From contig NZ_JAQMYP010000046.1 in NCBI RefSeq assembly GCF_028369295.1, positions 1 to 64,000 on the forward strand: a stretch of DNA of 64,000 bases. Reading direction: 5' to 3'. A program made the translations under genes and the position numbers. Positions 15,719 to 24,515 of this stretch are shown one piece after another. The notes below the pieces were generated by a model. The model saw only the letters and a program-made list of their open reading frames with translations. It was not told the origin of the DNA and made no database searches. Every line of letters starts with the position of its first letter. Within the stretch, counting starts at the first letter, position 1. The stretch is from Streptomyces sp. HD (GTDB taxonomy: Bacteria > Actinomycetota > Actinomycetes > Streptomycetales > Streptomycetaceae).

Positions 15719-16945
15719 ATGGACCTGCTGAACACGCTGGTGGACAAGGGGCTTCGGCGCGAGCTGCCGACCCGCGAGGAAGCCTTGGCCGTCCTCGCCA
15801 CTTCCGACGACGACCTGCTCGATGTCGTGGCCGCGGCCGGAAAGGTACGCCGGCAGTGGTTCGGCCGACGGGTGAAACTCAACTACCTCGTCAACCTCAA
15901 GTCGGGCCTGTGTCCCGAGGACTGCTCCTACTGTTCCCAGCGGCTCGGCTCCACGGCCGGCATCCTGAAGTACACCTGGCTGAAGCCGGACGAGGCATCC
16001 GAGGCGGCGGCGGCCGGGTTGGCGGGTGGCGCCAAGCGGGTGTGTCTGGTGGCGTCCGGGCGCGGCCCGACCGACCGTGACGTGGACCGGGTCTCCGAGA
16101 CCATCAAGACGATCAAGGACCAGAACGAGGGCGTCGAGGTGTGCGCCTGTCTCGGTCTGCTGTCCGACGGTCAGGCGGAGCGGCTGCGCGAGGCGGGCGC
16201 GGACGCGTACAACCACAACCTCAACACCTCCGAGGGCACCTACGCGGAGATCACGACCACCCATACGTACGCCGACCGGGTGGAAACCGTGCAGAAGGCG
16301 CACGCGGCCGGGCTGTCCGCCTGCTCCGGTCTCATCGCGGGCATGGGCGAGAGCGACGAGGACCTGGTCGACGTCGTCTACTCGCTGCGCGAGCTGGACC
16401 CGGACTCGGTGCCGGTCAACTTCCTGATCCCGTTCGAGGGCACCCCGCTCGCCAAGGAGTGGAACCTCACCCCGCAGCGCTGTCTGCGCATCCTGGCGAT
16501 GGTCCGTTTCGTCTGCCCGGACGTCGAGGTCCGCATCGCCGGTGGCCGCGAGGTCCACCTGCGCACGATGCAGCCGCTCGCCCTGCACCTGGCCAACTCG
16601 ATCTTCCTCGGCGACTACCTCACCAGCGAGGGCCAGGCGGGCAAGGCCGACCTGGAGATGATCGCCGACGCCGGGTTCGAGGTGGAGGGCGCCGACCAGG
16701 TGACGCTGCCGGAGCACCGGGCGACGGTGGCCGGGGGCGGCTGCGGCTCGCACGAGAGCGCGGGCTGCGGGTCGCAGGAGAGCGCCGGGTGCGGTGGGCA
16801 CGACGAAGCCGGTGCCGGGTGCGGGTCGCACGAGGGGGGCGGGGTGTGCGGTACGGCCGCCGCCGCGCCGGCCGCCGAGCCGCGCACCGACCTGGTCTCC
16901 GTACGCCGCCGGGGTGCCGGTACGGACCTCGCGCCCAATGCCTGA
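15719..16945 (+). CDS. bioB: Biotin synthase with Cys/His-rich tail
   Basis: Radical SAM enzyme that inserts sulfur into dethiobiotin. The 408-residue protein carries the [4Fe-4S] motif CPEDCSYC at residues 65-72 and further conserved Cys in RVCLVASG, VCACLGLL and LSACSGLIAGMGE for the [2Fe-2S] cluster. The body ends near residue 335. It is followed by about 45 residues of repeats built on GCGSHES/AGCGSQES/AGCGGHDE and then a polar tail, absent from E. coli BioB (346 residues). The start is ATG 15719. It overlaps bioA by 8 bp. Confidence 0.95.
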   Translation: MDLLNTLVDKGLRRELPTREEALAVLATSDDDLLDVVAAAGKVRRQWFGRRVKLNYLVNLKSGLCPEDCSYCSQRLGSTAGILKYTWLKPDEASEAAAAGLAGGAKRVCLVASGRGPTDRDVDRVSETIKTIKDQNEGVEVCACLGLLSDGQAERLREAGADAYNHNLNTSEGTYAEITTTHTYADRVETVQKAHAAGLSACSGLIAGMGESDEDLVDVVYSLRELDPDSVPVNFLIPFEGTPLAKEWNLTPQRCLRILAMVRFVCPDVEVRIAGGREVHLRTMQPLALHLANSIFLGDYLTSEGQAGKADLEMIADAGFEVEGADQVTLPEHRATVAGGGCGSHESAGCGSQESAGCGGHDEAGAGCGSHEGGGVCGTAAAAPAAEPRTDLVSVRRRGAGTDLAPNA

Positions 16946-18236
16946 CCCGCGCCCGATGCCCGACCTGACGGTGCCCGAGCTGCTGGAGCTCGACCGGCGG
17001 CACGTCTGGCATCCGTACGGTCCGATGCCCGGCCGTGTCGAACCGCTCGTCGTGGAGTCGGCGAGCGGGGTGCGGCTGAAGATGGCCGACGGCTCGGGTG
17101 AGCTGGTCGACGGGATGTCGTCCTGGTGGTCGGCGATCCACGGCTACAACCACCCGGTACTCAACGAGGCCGCGCACGAGCAGCTGGCGCGGATGAGTCA
17201 CGTGATGTTCGGCGGGCTCACGCACGAGCCCGCCGTACGGCTGGCGAAGCTCCTTGTCGACATGTCACCCGAGGGTCTGGAGCATGTGTTCCTCGCCGAC
17301 TCCGGGTCGGTGTCGGTCGAGGTCGCGGTCAAGATGTGCCTGCAGTACTGGCGTTCGCTGGGCCGCCCCGGCAAGCAGCGGCTGCTGACCTGGCGCGGCG
17401 GCTATCACGGCGACACCTGGCAGCCGATGTCGGTGTGCGACCCCGAGGGCGGGATGCACGAGCTGTGGACGGGCGTCCTCCAGCGCCAGGTGTTCGCGGA
17501 CCCGCCGCCGGCCGAGTACGACGAGTCGTACGCCGAGCATCTGCGGTCGCTGATCGGGCGGCACGCGCACGAGCTGGCGGCGGTGATCGTCGAGCCGGTG
17601 GTGCAGGGTGCGGGCGGGATGCGGTTCCACTCCCCCGCGTATCTGCGGGTGCTGCGGGAGGCGTGCGACGCACACGACGTGCTGCTGGTGTTCGACGAGA
17701 TCGCGACCGGGTTCGGGCGCACGGGCGCGCTGTTCGCGGCCGACCACGCGGCGGTGACGCCGGACGTGATGTGCGTGGGCAAGGCGCTGACCGGCGGCTA
17801 CATGACGATGGCGGCGACGCTGTGCACATCGCGCGTGGCCGACGGCATCTCGCAGGGCGACGTCCCGGTGCTGGCGCACGGCCCGACCTTCATGGGCAAC
17901 CCGCTGGCGGCCGCGGTCGCCTGCGCCTCGATCGAGCTGCTGCTCGGCCAGGACTGGCCGACCGAGGTGAAGCGGATCGAGGCGGGGTTGCGGGAGGGAC
18001 TGGCGCCCGCGGCGGACATCCCGGGCGTGAAGGACATCCGTGTCCTGGGCGCCGTCGGCGTCGTCCAACTGGACCACTCCGTGGACATGCAGGCGGCGAC
18101 GGCAGCGGCGGTGCGCGAGGGTGTGTGGCTGCGGCCGTTCCGCGACCTCGTCTACACGATGCCGCCGTACGTCACGGGCGACGCGGACGTCGCACGGATC
18201 GCCCGCGCGGTGTGCGCGGCGGCGCGGGAGGGCTGA
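16938..18236 (+). CDS. bioA: Adenosylmethionine-8-amino-7-oxononanoate aminotransferase
   Basis: PLP class III aminotransferase making 7,8-diaminopelargonate, using SAM as amino donor. The 432-residue protein has HVWHPYGPM at the start, DGMSSWWSAIHGYNHP (substrate pocket), FLADSGSVSVEVAVKM, VFDEIATGFGRTG and the PLP lysine in CVGKALTGGYM. The ATG at 16938 overlaps the bioB stop. A second ATG lies six codons later and could also be used. Confidence 0.95.
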   Translation: MPDPRPMPDLTVPELLELDRRHVWHPYGPMPGRVEPLVVESASGVRLKMADGSGELVDGMSSWWSAIHGYNHPVLNEAAHEQLARMSHVMFGGLTHEPAVRLAKLLVDMSPEGLEHVFLADSGSVSVEVAVKMCLQYWRSLGRPGKQRLLTWRGGYHGDTWQPMSVCDPEGGMHELWTGVLQRQVFADPPPAEYDESYAEHLRSLIGRHAHELAAVIVEPVVQGAGGMRFHSPAYLRVLREACDAHDVLLVFDEIATGFGRTGALFAADHAAVTPDVMCVGKALTGGYMTMAATLCTSRVADGISQGDVPVLAHGPTFMGNPLAAAVACASIELLLGQDWPTEVKRIEAGLREGLAPAADIPGVKDIRVLGAVGVVQLDHSVDMQAATAAAVREGVWLRPFRDLVYTMPPYVTGDADVARIARAVCAAAREG

Positions 18237-18237
18237 C

Positions 18238-18963
18238 ATGCCGGTACTGGTGATCACGGGCACGGGCACGGAGGTCGGCAAGACGGTCACGACCGCCGCG
18301 GTCGCCGCGTCGGCGCTCGCCGCCGGCCGCTCGGTGGCCGTGCTGAAGGCCGCACAGACCGGCGTGACGCCGGACGAGCGCGGGGACGCCGACGAGGTCG
18401 CGCGGCTGGCGGGGGCGGTGACGACGGCCGAACTCGCCCGCTATCCCGACCCGTTGGCCCCGGCGACGGCGGCCCGGCGGTCCGGTCGGGAGCCGGTGCG
18501 CCCGCGGGCGGTCGCCGAGGCCGCGGCCAAGCTGGCCACCGAGCACGACCTGGTGCTGGTCGAGGGGGCGGGCGGGCTGCTCGTCCGCTTCGACGAGGCG
18601 GGCGGCACGCTGGCCGACGCGGCGGAACTGCTGCGCGCGCCGGTGCTGGTGGTGGCGTCGGCGGGCCTGGGCACCCTCAACACCACGGAACTGACGGCTC
18701 GGGAACTGCGCTCACGCAGCGTCGAGTTGCTGGGCGTGGTGATCGGCAGCTGGCCCGACTCCCCCGACCTGGCGATGCGCTGCAACGTCACCGACCTGCC
18801 GGACGTCGCCGCCGCCCCACTCCTCGGCGCACTCCCCGACGGCGCCGGTTCCCTCGCCCCCACCGAGTTCCGCGTCCAGGCACCGGGCTGGCTGGCCCCA
18901 CGACTGGACGGCTCGTGGCAGGCCGAGACGTTCCGGGAGGCGGCGGCGCCCCAGGTGCGCTGA
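18238..18963 (+). CDS. bioD: Dethiobiotin synthetase
   Basis: ATP-dependent carboxylase forming the ureido ring of dethiobiotin. The 241-residue protein starts MPVLVITGTGTEVGKTVTTA, with the P-loop at residues 8-16, and has KAAQTGV for substrate binding and LVEGAGGLLVRFD for the second nucleotide motif. The ATG begins 1 bp after the bioA stop. It is the last gene of bioBAD. With bioF across the promoter, the late biotin pathway is complete. The early pimelate genes are not here. Confidence 0.95.
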   Translation: MPVLVITGTGTEVGKTVTTAAVAASALAAGRSVAVLKAAQTGVTPDERGDADEVARLAGAVTTAELARYPDPLAPATAARRSGREPVRPRAVAEAAAKLATEHDLVLVEGAGGLLVRFDEAGGTLADAAELLRAPVLVVASAGLGTLNTTELTARELRSRSVELLGVVIGSWPDSPDLAMRCNVTDLPDVAAAPLLGALPDGAGSLAPTEFRVQAPGWLAPRLDGSWQAETFREAAAPQVR

Positions 18964-19058
18964 CCGGAGAGGTCGGTGACGCGGCCGGCTGCCCTCGGCG
19001 CACGGGGGCGCCCGGGGCCGCGGCAGGGGCCCCCTTCACGCGGGCGGGCCGGTCTGTG

Positions 19059-22000
19059 TTACCGCTTCCCGCCGCCCGATCCGCCCGGCAGGCCCTGGTC
19101 GGCCTCCGCGAGCAGGCGGACCAGTTCGATGCGGGAGCGGATCCCCAATCGGGTGAAGACGCCCCGCAGATGGTGGTCGATGGTGCGGGGGCTGAGGGCG
19201 AGGCGGGTGGCGATCTCGCGGTTGGTGGCGCCCTCGGCGGCCATGCGGGCGACCAGGAGCTGCTGGGCCGTGAGGCGTGCGGTGGGGGTGTCGGGGCCGG
19301 GCTGTGCGGGAGCGGCCGGGGTGCCCAGGGCGCGGAGTTCGGTGCGGGCCTGGCCCGCGCAGTGCGGGGCGCCGAAGGAGTCGAAGGCCTCCAGGGCACT
19401 GTGCAGACGGTCGCGTGCCTCCGTACGGCGGCGCAGTCGGCGCAGTGCGCTGCCGAACAGCAGCTCCGTGCGGGCGCGTTCGAAGTCCCGGGTGCCGTGG
19501 GCGTGCAGATCGAGTGCCGTGCGGTAGTGGTCGACCGATTCCGCGCCGGGCGCGAGCAGGGCGCGGCAGCGGGCGCTGAGTGCCAGGTCGTCGGGGCTGC
19601 GTACGGTGCTCGCCCAGTGGTGGTAGTCGGCGTGCGCGACACGGGCGACCCTGGTGTCACCGGTGCGGACGGCGGCCTCGACGTAGTGCGGGGTGGCCAG
19701 GTGGCGGATGGCCCGGTGGCCGTGGCCGGGGCCGAATCCGGCGAGGGCGCGCAGTCGGGCGGCCGCGGCGGCGAACCGGCCGCTGCTCAGGTCGAGGAAG
19801 GCCAGCGCCCACTGGGCGAGGGCGGCAGGCAGACCCAGGCCGTGGGCGAGGGCGTACGACCGTGCGGTCGCGGCGCGTTCCCGGCAGACGTCGGCGTCGC
19901 CGGTGAGCGCCGCGAACATGGCGAGGGCGGCCTGCAGATGGCAGGCACCGTTGTCCTGACCGGTGGCGTGGGCCTGCCACAGCGCGTCGGCCGCGGCGGA
20001 CTCGCCGGCCCTCGGGCGCCCGGTCCAGAAGTCGGCGTACGCACGGAATTCCATCGCCTGCGGCACGGTCACCGGGGTGCCGAGTGCCCGGGCTGAGGCG
20101 GCTGCCCGGACGGTCGCCGTGGCCGCGCGGGTGTGATCGCCGAGGAGCAGCGCGGCGATCCCGGCGTGGATCAGAACGGTGGGGTCACCACCCGGCCCAC
20201 ATCTCCCCGCCGCCGACTTCAGCAGGTCACGGGCGTCCTCGTACCGTCCCTCGAAGGCGGCCACGAGCCCCGTCAGAGTGCCGGGCGGCACAACACCAAG
20301 CCGCCCCGCAACCCGACCCGCCTCGCGCAGGCGCCGGATGTCCCCGGTGTAGATGGCGGCTTCGGTTGCTCGGGCCAGGAGGTGAGCGGCGGGGTCGGGC
20401 ACGGGGGTGCCGACGGCGGCGGCCCGGGAAGGGACGACGCCGACCGAAGCGGGGGATGCGGTGGCCACCGGCACGACGGCGGCGGCCGCCCCAGCCGACA
20501 TGGGCGAAGCGGTGGCCACCGGCATGGGCGGGGCTGAGCCGACTGGCACGGACGGAGCTGAGCCGACTGGCACGGACGGAGCTGAGCCGACTGGCACGGA
20601 CGAGGCTGAGCCGACTGACACGGGTGGGGCGGAGGCCCCCGACACAGGCGAAGCACTCCCGACCGACACGGACGACGCGGAAGCCCCTGGCCCGGGCGAG
20701 GCCGTACCGACCGGCATGGGCGAGGCGGAAGCCGCCGGCACAGGCGAAGCGGAAGCCGCGGACGCAGGCGACGCGGTCCTAACCGACCCGGAAGCCGCGG
20801 ATGCTCCTGACACAGGCCAAGCGCTCCGGACCGACACGGGCGAGGTGGAGGCCGCCGACACGGACGCCACAGTCCCGGCCGACCCGGACGACGCGGATCC
20901 GCCCGACACAGGCGAAGCGCTCCCGACCGGCACAGGCGAAGCGGAGGCCCCCGACACGGACGCCACAGTCCCGGCCGACCCGGACGACGCGGATCCGCCC
21001 GACACAGGCGAGCCGCTCCCGACCAACACAGGCGAAGCAGAGGCCGCCGACACAGGCGACGCAGCCCCCGCAGACAGAGAAGAAGCGGAAGCCGCCGGCA
21101 CACGCGACGCGGTCCCGGCCGACGCGGAAGGCGCCGACGGTGCCTGGAGCTCTCCCGCCGGGGGCGTTGCAGGTTCGGCAACGGTGCGGGGCTGGGCCGC
21201 GGCGGCTGCCACCCCCGTCAGGAGGGCGTCGAACGCCTCCGTCGCGTTGCCCGCCCGTAGCGCGAGTACGCCGCTCAGGGCGTCGTCCGAGGTGGTGGAC
21301 GCCAGTTGGCGCGCCCGGTCGCCGTCGCCCGAGCGCCAGGCGTAGGCGGCGGCCCGGGTCAGCAGGCGGGCCTGTTCGGACGGGTCGGGGCAGAGGGCTG
21401 CGGCTCGTTCCGCCAGGGCGCGTGCCAGAGGGAGTCGTCCCGTGTCCCCCGCCCGGCCCGCGGCGGCGCCGAGTTCGGCGGCCAGCCGTCCGCTGGGGCC
21501 GAGCGCCCCCGCGCCCCGGTGCCAGGAGCGCCACGGCGTCTCGCCCTCGCCGCGCAGCACGCGGGCCAGCAGACGGTGGACGTCGCGGCGGTCGGCCGGG
21601 GAGCCCGTCTCGTAGGCGGCGATCCGCGTCCACGCGTCGCGGAACACCACACCGCCCGCTCCCGCGTGCGCGATCCCGGCCGACTCGGCGGCGTCCAGGG
21701 ACCGGGTGTCGAGGCGGGCGGCCGTGACGGCGCGCAGGAAGGCGTCGGTGGGGACCGGGTACTGGTCGGCGGCGGCGAGGAGCAGCAGCAGACGGGTTTC
21801 GTCCGGCAACTCCCTGATCTCCGCCCGGCGTTCACGCAGCAGGCCCGGGGCGAGTGCGGCCGGTTCGGTGGGAAGCGGGTCGAGGCCGGCCGCCTGGCGG
21901 TCGGTCAGGCGCGGGGCCAGTTCGGCGGCGGCGCGCGGATCGCCGTACACGGCACGCAGCACCCGTACTTGGACGCCCTCCGGGAGGGGGGCGGCCAGTT

Positions 22001-22070
22001 GTCGCCACGCGCCCGTGCGCTGCGGTGGCGAAGTGCGGTCGAGAGGCGAGGGGTTCACCGGAGTCACCAC
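19059..22070 (-). CDS. LuxR-family (LAL-like) regulator lacking the ATPase domain, with large repeat insert
   Basis: 1003-residue regulator with a LuxR/GerE HTH at the C-terminus (about residues 930-990: LTAQQLLVARMAAEGATNRE, then LSPRTIDHHLRGVF). The N-terminus resembles the region just after the nucleotide-binding domain of LAL proteins (LPDETRLLLLLAAADQYPVP), and no Walker A motif is present, so it is a cut-down LAL. Residues about 300-560 are Ser/Ala/Val/Pro/Gly low-complexity repeats (ASPVSVGSAS-type). Helical TPR-like regions lie on both sides. The start is GTG at 22070, with a second GTG next to it. It is divergent from a secreted lipase, a layout recalling LipR-lipA of Streptomyces. 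Confidence 0.85.
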   Translation of the reverse strand: MVTPVNPSPLDRTSPPQRTGAWRQLAAPLPEGVQVRVLRAVYGDPRAAAELAPRLTDRQAAGLDPLPTEPAALAPGLLRERRAEIRELPDETRLLLLLAAADQYPVPTDAFLRAVTAARLDTRSLDAAESAGIAHAGAGGVVFRDAWTRIAAYETGSPADRRDVHRLLARVLRGEGETPWRSWHRGAGALGPSGRLAAELGAAAGRAGDTGRLPLARALAERAAALCPDPSEQARLLTRAAAYAWRSGDGDRARQLASTTSDDALSGVLALRAGNATEAFDALLTGVAAAAAQPRTVAEPATPPAGELQAPSAPSASAGTASRVPAASASSLSAGAASPVSAASASPVLVGSGSPVSGGSASSGSAGTVASVSGASASPVPVGSASPVSGGSASSGSAGTVASVSAASTSPVSVRSAWPVSGASAASGSVRTASPASAASASPVPAASASPMPVGTASPGPGASASSVSVGSASPVSGASAPPVSVGSASSVPVGSAPSVPVGSAPSVPVGSAPPMPVATASPMSAGAAAAVVPVATASPASVGVVPSRAAAVGTPVPDPAAHLLARATEAAIYTGDIRRLREAGRVAGRLGVVPPGTLTGLVAAFEGRYEDARDLLKSAAGRCGPGGDPTVLIHAGIAALLLGDHTRAATATVRAAASARALGTPVTVPQAMEFRAYADFWTGRPRAGESAAADALWQAHATGQDNGACHLQAALAMFAALTGDADVCRERAATARSYALAHGLGLPAALAQWALAFLDLSSGRFAAAAARLRALAGFGPGHGHRAIRHLATPHYVEAAVRTGDTRVARVAHADYHHWASTVRSPDDLALSARCRALLAPGAESVDHYRTALDLHAHGTRDFERARTELLFGSALRRLRRRTEARDRLHSALEAFDSFGAPHCAGQARTELRALGTPAAPAQPGPDTPTARLTAQQLLVARMAAEGATNREIATRLALSPRTIDHHLRGVFTRLGIRSRIELVRLLAEADQGLPGGSGGGKR
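20533..21040. repeat. Coding tandem repeats inside the LuxR-type gene
   Basis: A 24-bp unit starting GCTGAGCCGACTGGC repeats four times at 20533-20628 (three exact, one diverged). A 96-bp unit is duplicated with few changes at about 20846-21040. All periods are multiples of three, so the reading frame is kept. Looser copies extend from about 20400 to 21170. Confidence 0.85.
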
Positions 22071-22185
22071 ACAAATGACGTTACTGGCGAGTTAATTGAA
22101 CCGTAAAGACCGGCGATTTCGCCGATGCGGCGCGCGTAGACCCGGCTCGACACTCCTGACAACCCCACACGTTTCAGGAGGCACC

Positions 22186-22872
22186 ATGCAGCGCCACAAG
22201 CGTCGCATCGCCACGGCCCTCACGGCCTTGGCCTCTTCGCTCCTTCTGTCACTGTCCCTCTCCCCCACACCCGCGCACGCCGCCACCCACGACCCCGTCG
22301 TCTTCGTGCACGGCCTGAGCAGCTCGGCGAGCAGCTGGGACGACTGGGTCGGTTACTTCAAGGCCGACGGCTACACCTCCGCCGAGCTGGACGCCTGGTC
22401 GTACGACTGGACCAAGTCGAACGCCACCACGGCCCAGCAACTCTCGACCGAGATCAAGAACGTGCTCGCCCGGACCGGCGCCTCGAAGGTGGACCTCGTC
22501 GTCCACTCCATGGGCGCTCTCAACTCCCGCTACTACCTCAAGAACCTCGGCGGGACGTCGTACGTGGACGACTTCGTCTCGACGGCCGGGGTGAACCACG
22601 GCACGTCCACCGCCTCCTGGTGCGCATGGCTGTACACCTCCTGCGCGGAGATGAACACCGGCAGTTCGTTCCTGACCACCCTGAACTCCGGTGACGAGAC
22701 CCCGGGCGGTGTGTCGTACGCCAGTTACTGGTCGAACTGCGACGACGCGCTCACGCCCGACACCACCGCGATCCTCAGCGGTGCGACCAACGTCGAGGTC
22801 GGCTGTGTCTCGCACACCGACATGAACAACGACCACGGCGTGTACGAGCAGGTCAGGGACTTCATCGGCTGA
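22186..22872 (+). CDS. Secreted triacylglycerol lipase/esterase (alpha/beta hydrolase)
   Basis: 228-residue exported lipase. The signal peptide covers about residues 1-33 and ends at AHAATHD. The mature part has PVVFVHGLSSSASSWDD (oxyanion region), nucleophile Ser in VVHSMGALNS, a probable Asp in the CDDALTPDTTAIL area and His in VSHTDMNND. Paired cysteines (CAWLYTSC, NCDD, VGC) fit an extracellular disulfide-stabilised enzyme. It is small, like Bacillus LipA and Streptomyces minimal lipases. The ATG at 22186 has CAGGAGG. It is divergent from the LuxR-type gene, which may activate it. Confidence 0.9.
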   Translation: MQRHKRRIATALTALASSLLLSLSLSPTPAHAATHDPVVFVHGLSSSASSWDDWVGYFKADGYTSAELDAWSYDWTKSNATTAQQLSTEIKNVLARTGASKVDLVVHSMGALNSRYYLKNLGGTSYVDDFVSTAGVNHGTSTASWCAWLYTSCAEMNTGSSFLTTLNSGDETPGGVSYASYWSNCDDALTPDTTAILSGATNVEVGCVSHTDMNNDHGVYEQVRDFIG

Positions 22873-22984
22873 GGCCGGTCCCGGACGGGGGGACAGCAGT
22901 ACGCCAGCCGCACGACAGCGGGGGTGGGCCGGTCCCGGACGGGGGACAATCGGGAGTGAGTCCCGTCCCGTCCGGGAGGTCCCC

Positions 22985-23677
22985 ATGGCGCTCAGGTCCG
23001 CCGGTTCCGGCAAGGTGTCACGGGATGCCGTGCACCACCCGCTGTTCGCCCGTTTCTACGCCCGTATCAGCGTCAACGCCGAGACCCGGATGGGCATGGG
23101 CGACATCCGTGAGCGGCTGCTGGCCGGGCTGTCCGGCCGGGTGATCGAGATCGGCGCGGGCAACGGTCTGAACTTCTCCCACTATCCGAGCGCGGTCTCG
23201 GAGGTCGTCGCCATCGAACCGGAGCGCCTGCTGCGGAAGTTGGCACAGGAGTCCGCGCTGCGCGCCGGGGTCCCCGTGGACGTGGTGCCGGGCGCGGCGG
23301 AGGCGCTGCCGGTCAAGAGCGAGGCCTTCGACGCGGTGGTGCTCTCGCTGGTGCTGTGCAGTGTGCGGGACGTGTCGCGGGCACTCGGCGAGGTACGGCG
23401 GGTGCTGCGGCCCGGCGGTGTCGTGCGGTTCTTCGAGCACGGCCGGGGCGGCGGGCCCGCGATGCACTTCACGCAGCGTGCGCTGGACCGGACGGTGTGG
23501 CCGCTGGTGAGCGGAGGCTGCCATGTCTCCCGCGAGCCGGTCGCGGCGCTGCGGACGGCCGGCTTCGAGCTCGGCCCGTACCGGCAGGTGATGATGCCGG
23601 AGAACGGGCCGGTGCTCCCCTCGTCGTACTGCGTGCTGGGCACGGCCTGGCGGCCGGCCGAGGAGCAGCCCGTCTGA
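22985..23677 (+). CDS. Class I SAM-dependent methyltransferase (UbiE/METTL7-like)
   Basis: 230-residue methyltransferase with motif I VIEIGAGNGLNFSHYP (about residues 52-67), acidic EVVAIEPE (motif II), AEALPVKSEAFDAVVLSLVL and the LRPGGVVRFFEHG post-motif. No substrate domain is visible. The ATG is at 22985. Upstream, a 22-bp direct repeat based on GGCCGGTCCCGGACGGGG occurs at 22873 and 22927. Confidence 0.88.
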   Translation: MALRSAGSGKVSRDAVHHPLFARFYARISVNAETRMGMGDIRERLLAGLSGRVIEIGAGNGLNFSHYPSAVSEVVAIEPERLLRKLAQESALRAGVPVDVVPGAAEALPVKSEAFDAVVLSLVLCSVRDVSRALGEVRRVLRPGGVVRFFEHGRGGGPAMHFTQRALDRTVWPLVSGGCHVSREPVAALRTAGFELGPYRQVMMPENGPVLPSSYCVLGTAWRPAEEQPV

Positions 23678-23719
23678 TCATGGACGCCACGTCACGGACT
23701 TCTGATCACGGACGCCGCT

Positions 23720-24094
23720 TCACAGGCTCCACTGGCGCAGTTCGTGTGCGATGTCCTCGACCGTGGCCTCACCGCTCTTGACCAGGCGTGCCAGATCGCG
23801 CACCTGCTCGGGCGAGGTGACGACCTTGAGGCCGCTGGCGACCAGATAGGCGTAGGCCACCGCGGAGGCGAACAGCGCGTTGGAGCGCTCCAGGGCCGGG
23901 ACGTGGATGAGCAGTTGGAGCAGGGCGGCGGCGCGGGCCTGCGGGCTGTCGTAGACGGGGATGTCGAATATCTCCGCCTGATGGCGGGCGACGGCGGCGA
24001 CGAGGGCACCCCAGTCGGTGACCTGGGGGTCGCCCGGAGTCCGCTTCTCGGCGAGCATCAGCAGCCAGGCGAGGTCGATGTTCAGATGACTCAA
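23720..24094 (-). CDS. Fic/Doc-type toxin with degenerate catalytic motif
   Basis: 124-residue protein resembling the short Fic-type toxins annotated in Streptomyces TA pairs. The place of the canonical HxFx(D/N)GNK motif is taken by HVPALERSNALFA (about residues 64-76), which keeps the His and Asn but loses the phosphate-binding Gly-Asn-Lys. It may therefore not AMPylate, or may use another reaction. The start is an unusual TTG at 24094, 4 bp after the antitoxin stop, so translation is coupled and probably weak, as is common for toxins. Confidence 0.75.
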   Translation of the reverse strand: MSHLNIDLAWLLMLAEKRTPGDPQVTDWGALVAAVARHQAEIFDIPVYDSPQARAAALLQLLIHVPALERSNALFASAVAYAYLVASGLKVVTSPEQVRDLARLVKSGEATVEDIAHELRQWSL

Positions 24095-24098
24095 CGGA

Positions 24099-24326
24099 TC
24101 AGCGACGACCTTCGCGCTCCGCGCCGAACTCCTCGGCGAAGACGGATTCGTACTGCTTCATGAAGTCGGCGGCGGCGTCCACGAACGTGTGGCCGACCTC
24201 CCCGGTGTCCTTCTGGACCAGCTCTTCGATGTAGCGGTTGACGCTCATGCCACGGGCCAGGGCGCGTTCGCGTGCCGCGCGGGCCGTGCCCTCGTCGACT
24301 CTCACGTTCAGCTGAGTCTTCGCCAT
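24099..24326 (-). CDS. Ribbon-helix-helix antitoxin
   Basis: 75-residue protein starting MAKTQLNVRVDEGTARAARE, an Arc/CopG-type ribbon-helix-helix DNA-binding domain, followed by an acidic C-terminal tail (FMKQYESVFAEEFGAE) suited to wrap a toxin. It is first in a two-gene operon with the Fic-type gene. The GCTAGC palindromes just upstream are its likely operator. Confidence 0.85.
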   Translation of the reverse strand: MAKTQLNVRVDEGTARAARERALARGMSVNRYIEELVQKDTGEVGHTFVDAAADFMKQYESVFAEEFGAEREGRR

Positions 24327-24356
24327 ACCTAGAAGCTAGCGCGGCAGTGCTAGCAC
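24327..24356. promoter_or_regulatory. Antitoxin operator: repeated GCTAGC palindromes
   Basis: GCTAGC occurs at 24335-24340 and again inside the perfect palindrome GTGCTAGCAC at 24347-24356, 14 bp apart centre to centre. A further CCTAG half site is near 24328. Evenly spaced short palindromes upstream of an RHH antitoxin are typical self-repression sites. CTAG is generally rare in GC-rich genomes, which makes the cluster stand out. Confidence 0.65.
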
Positions 24357-24515
24357 CGGCAAGCCCCTCCCCGGGAAGGCGCATGCCCCTTACATCGACA
24401 TCGGGGGCCCGACCTGGGTCGGAGAGCAGCCGGGACCTTGGGGGGATACATGTGTGCCGTGGATCACATTACGCTCGGCGGGGACGAGAGTCGTGACGTC
24501 CGTGAGGAGGCGGTC

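Noticed and set aside
20407..21345. Plus-strand open frame with acidic EPTGTDGA repeats
   Set aside because: It is the reverse reading of the repeat region of the LuxR-type gene. It has no known domain or good ribosome-binding site, and the minus-strand frame has a full HTH.
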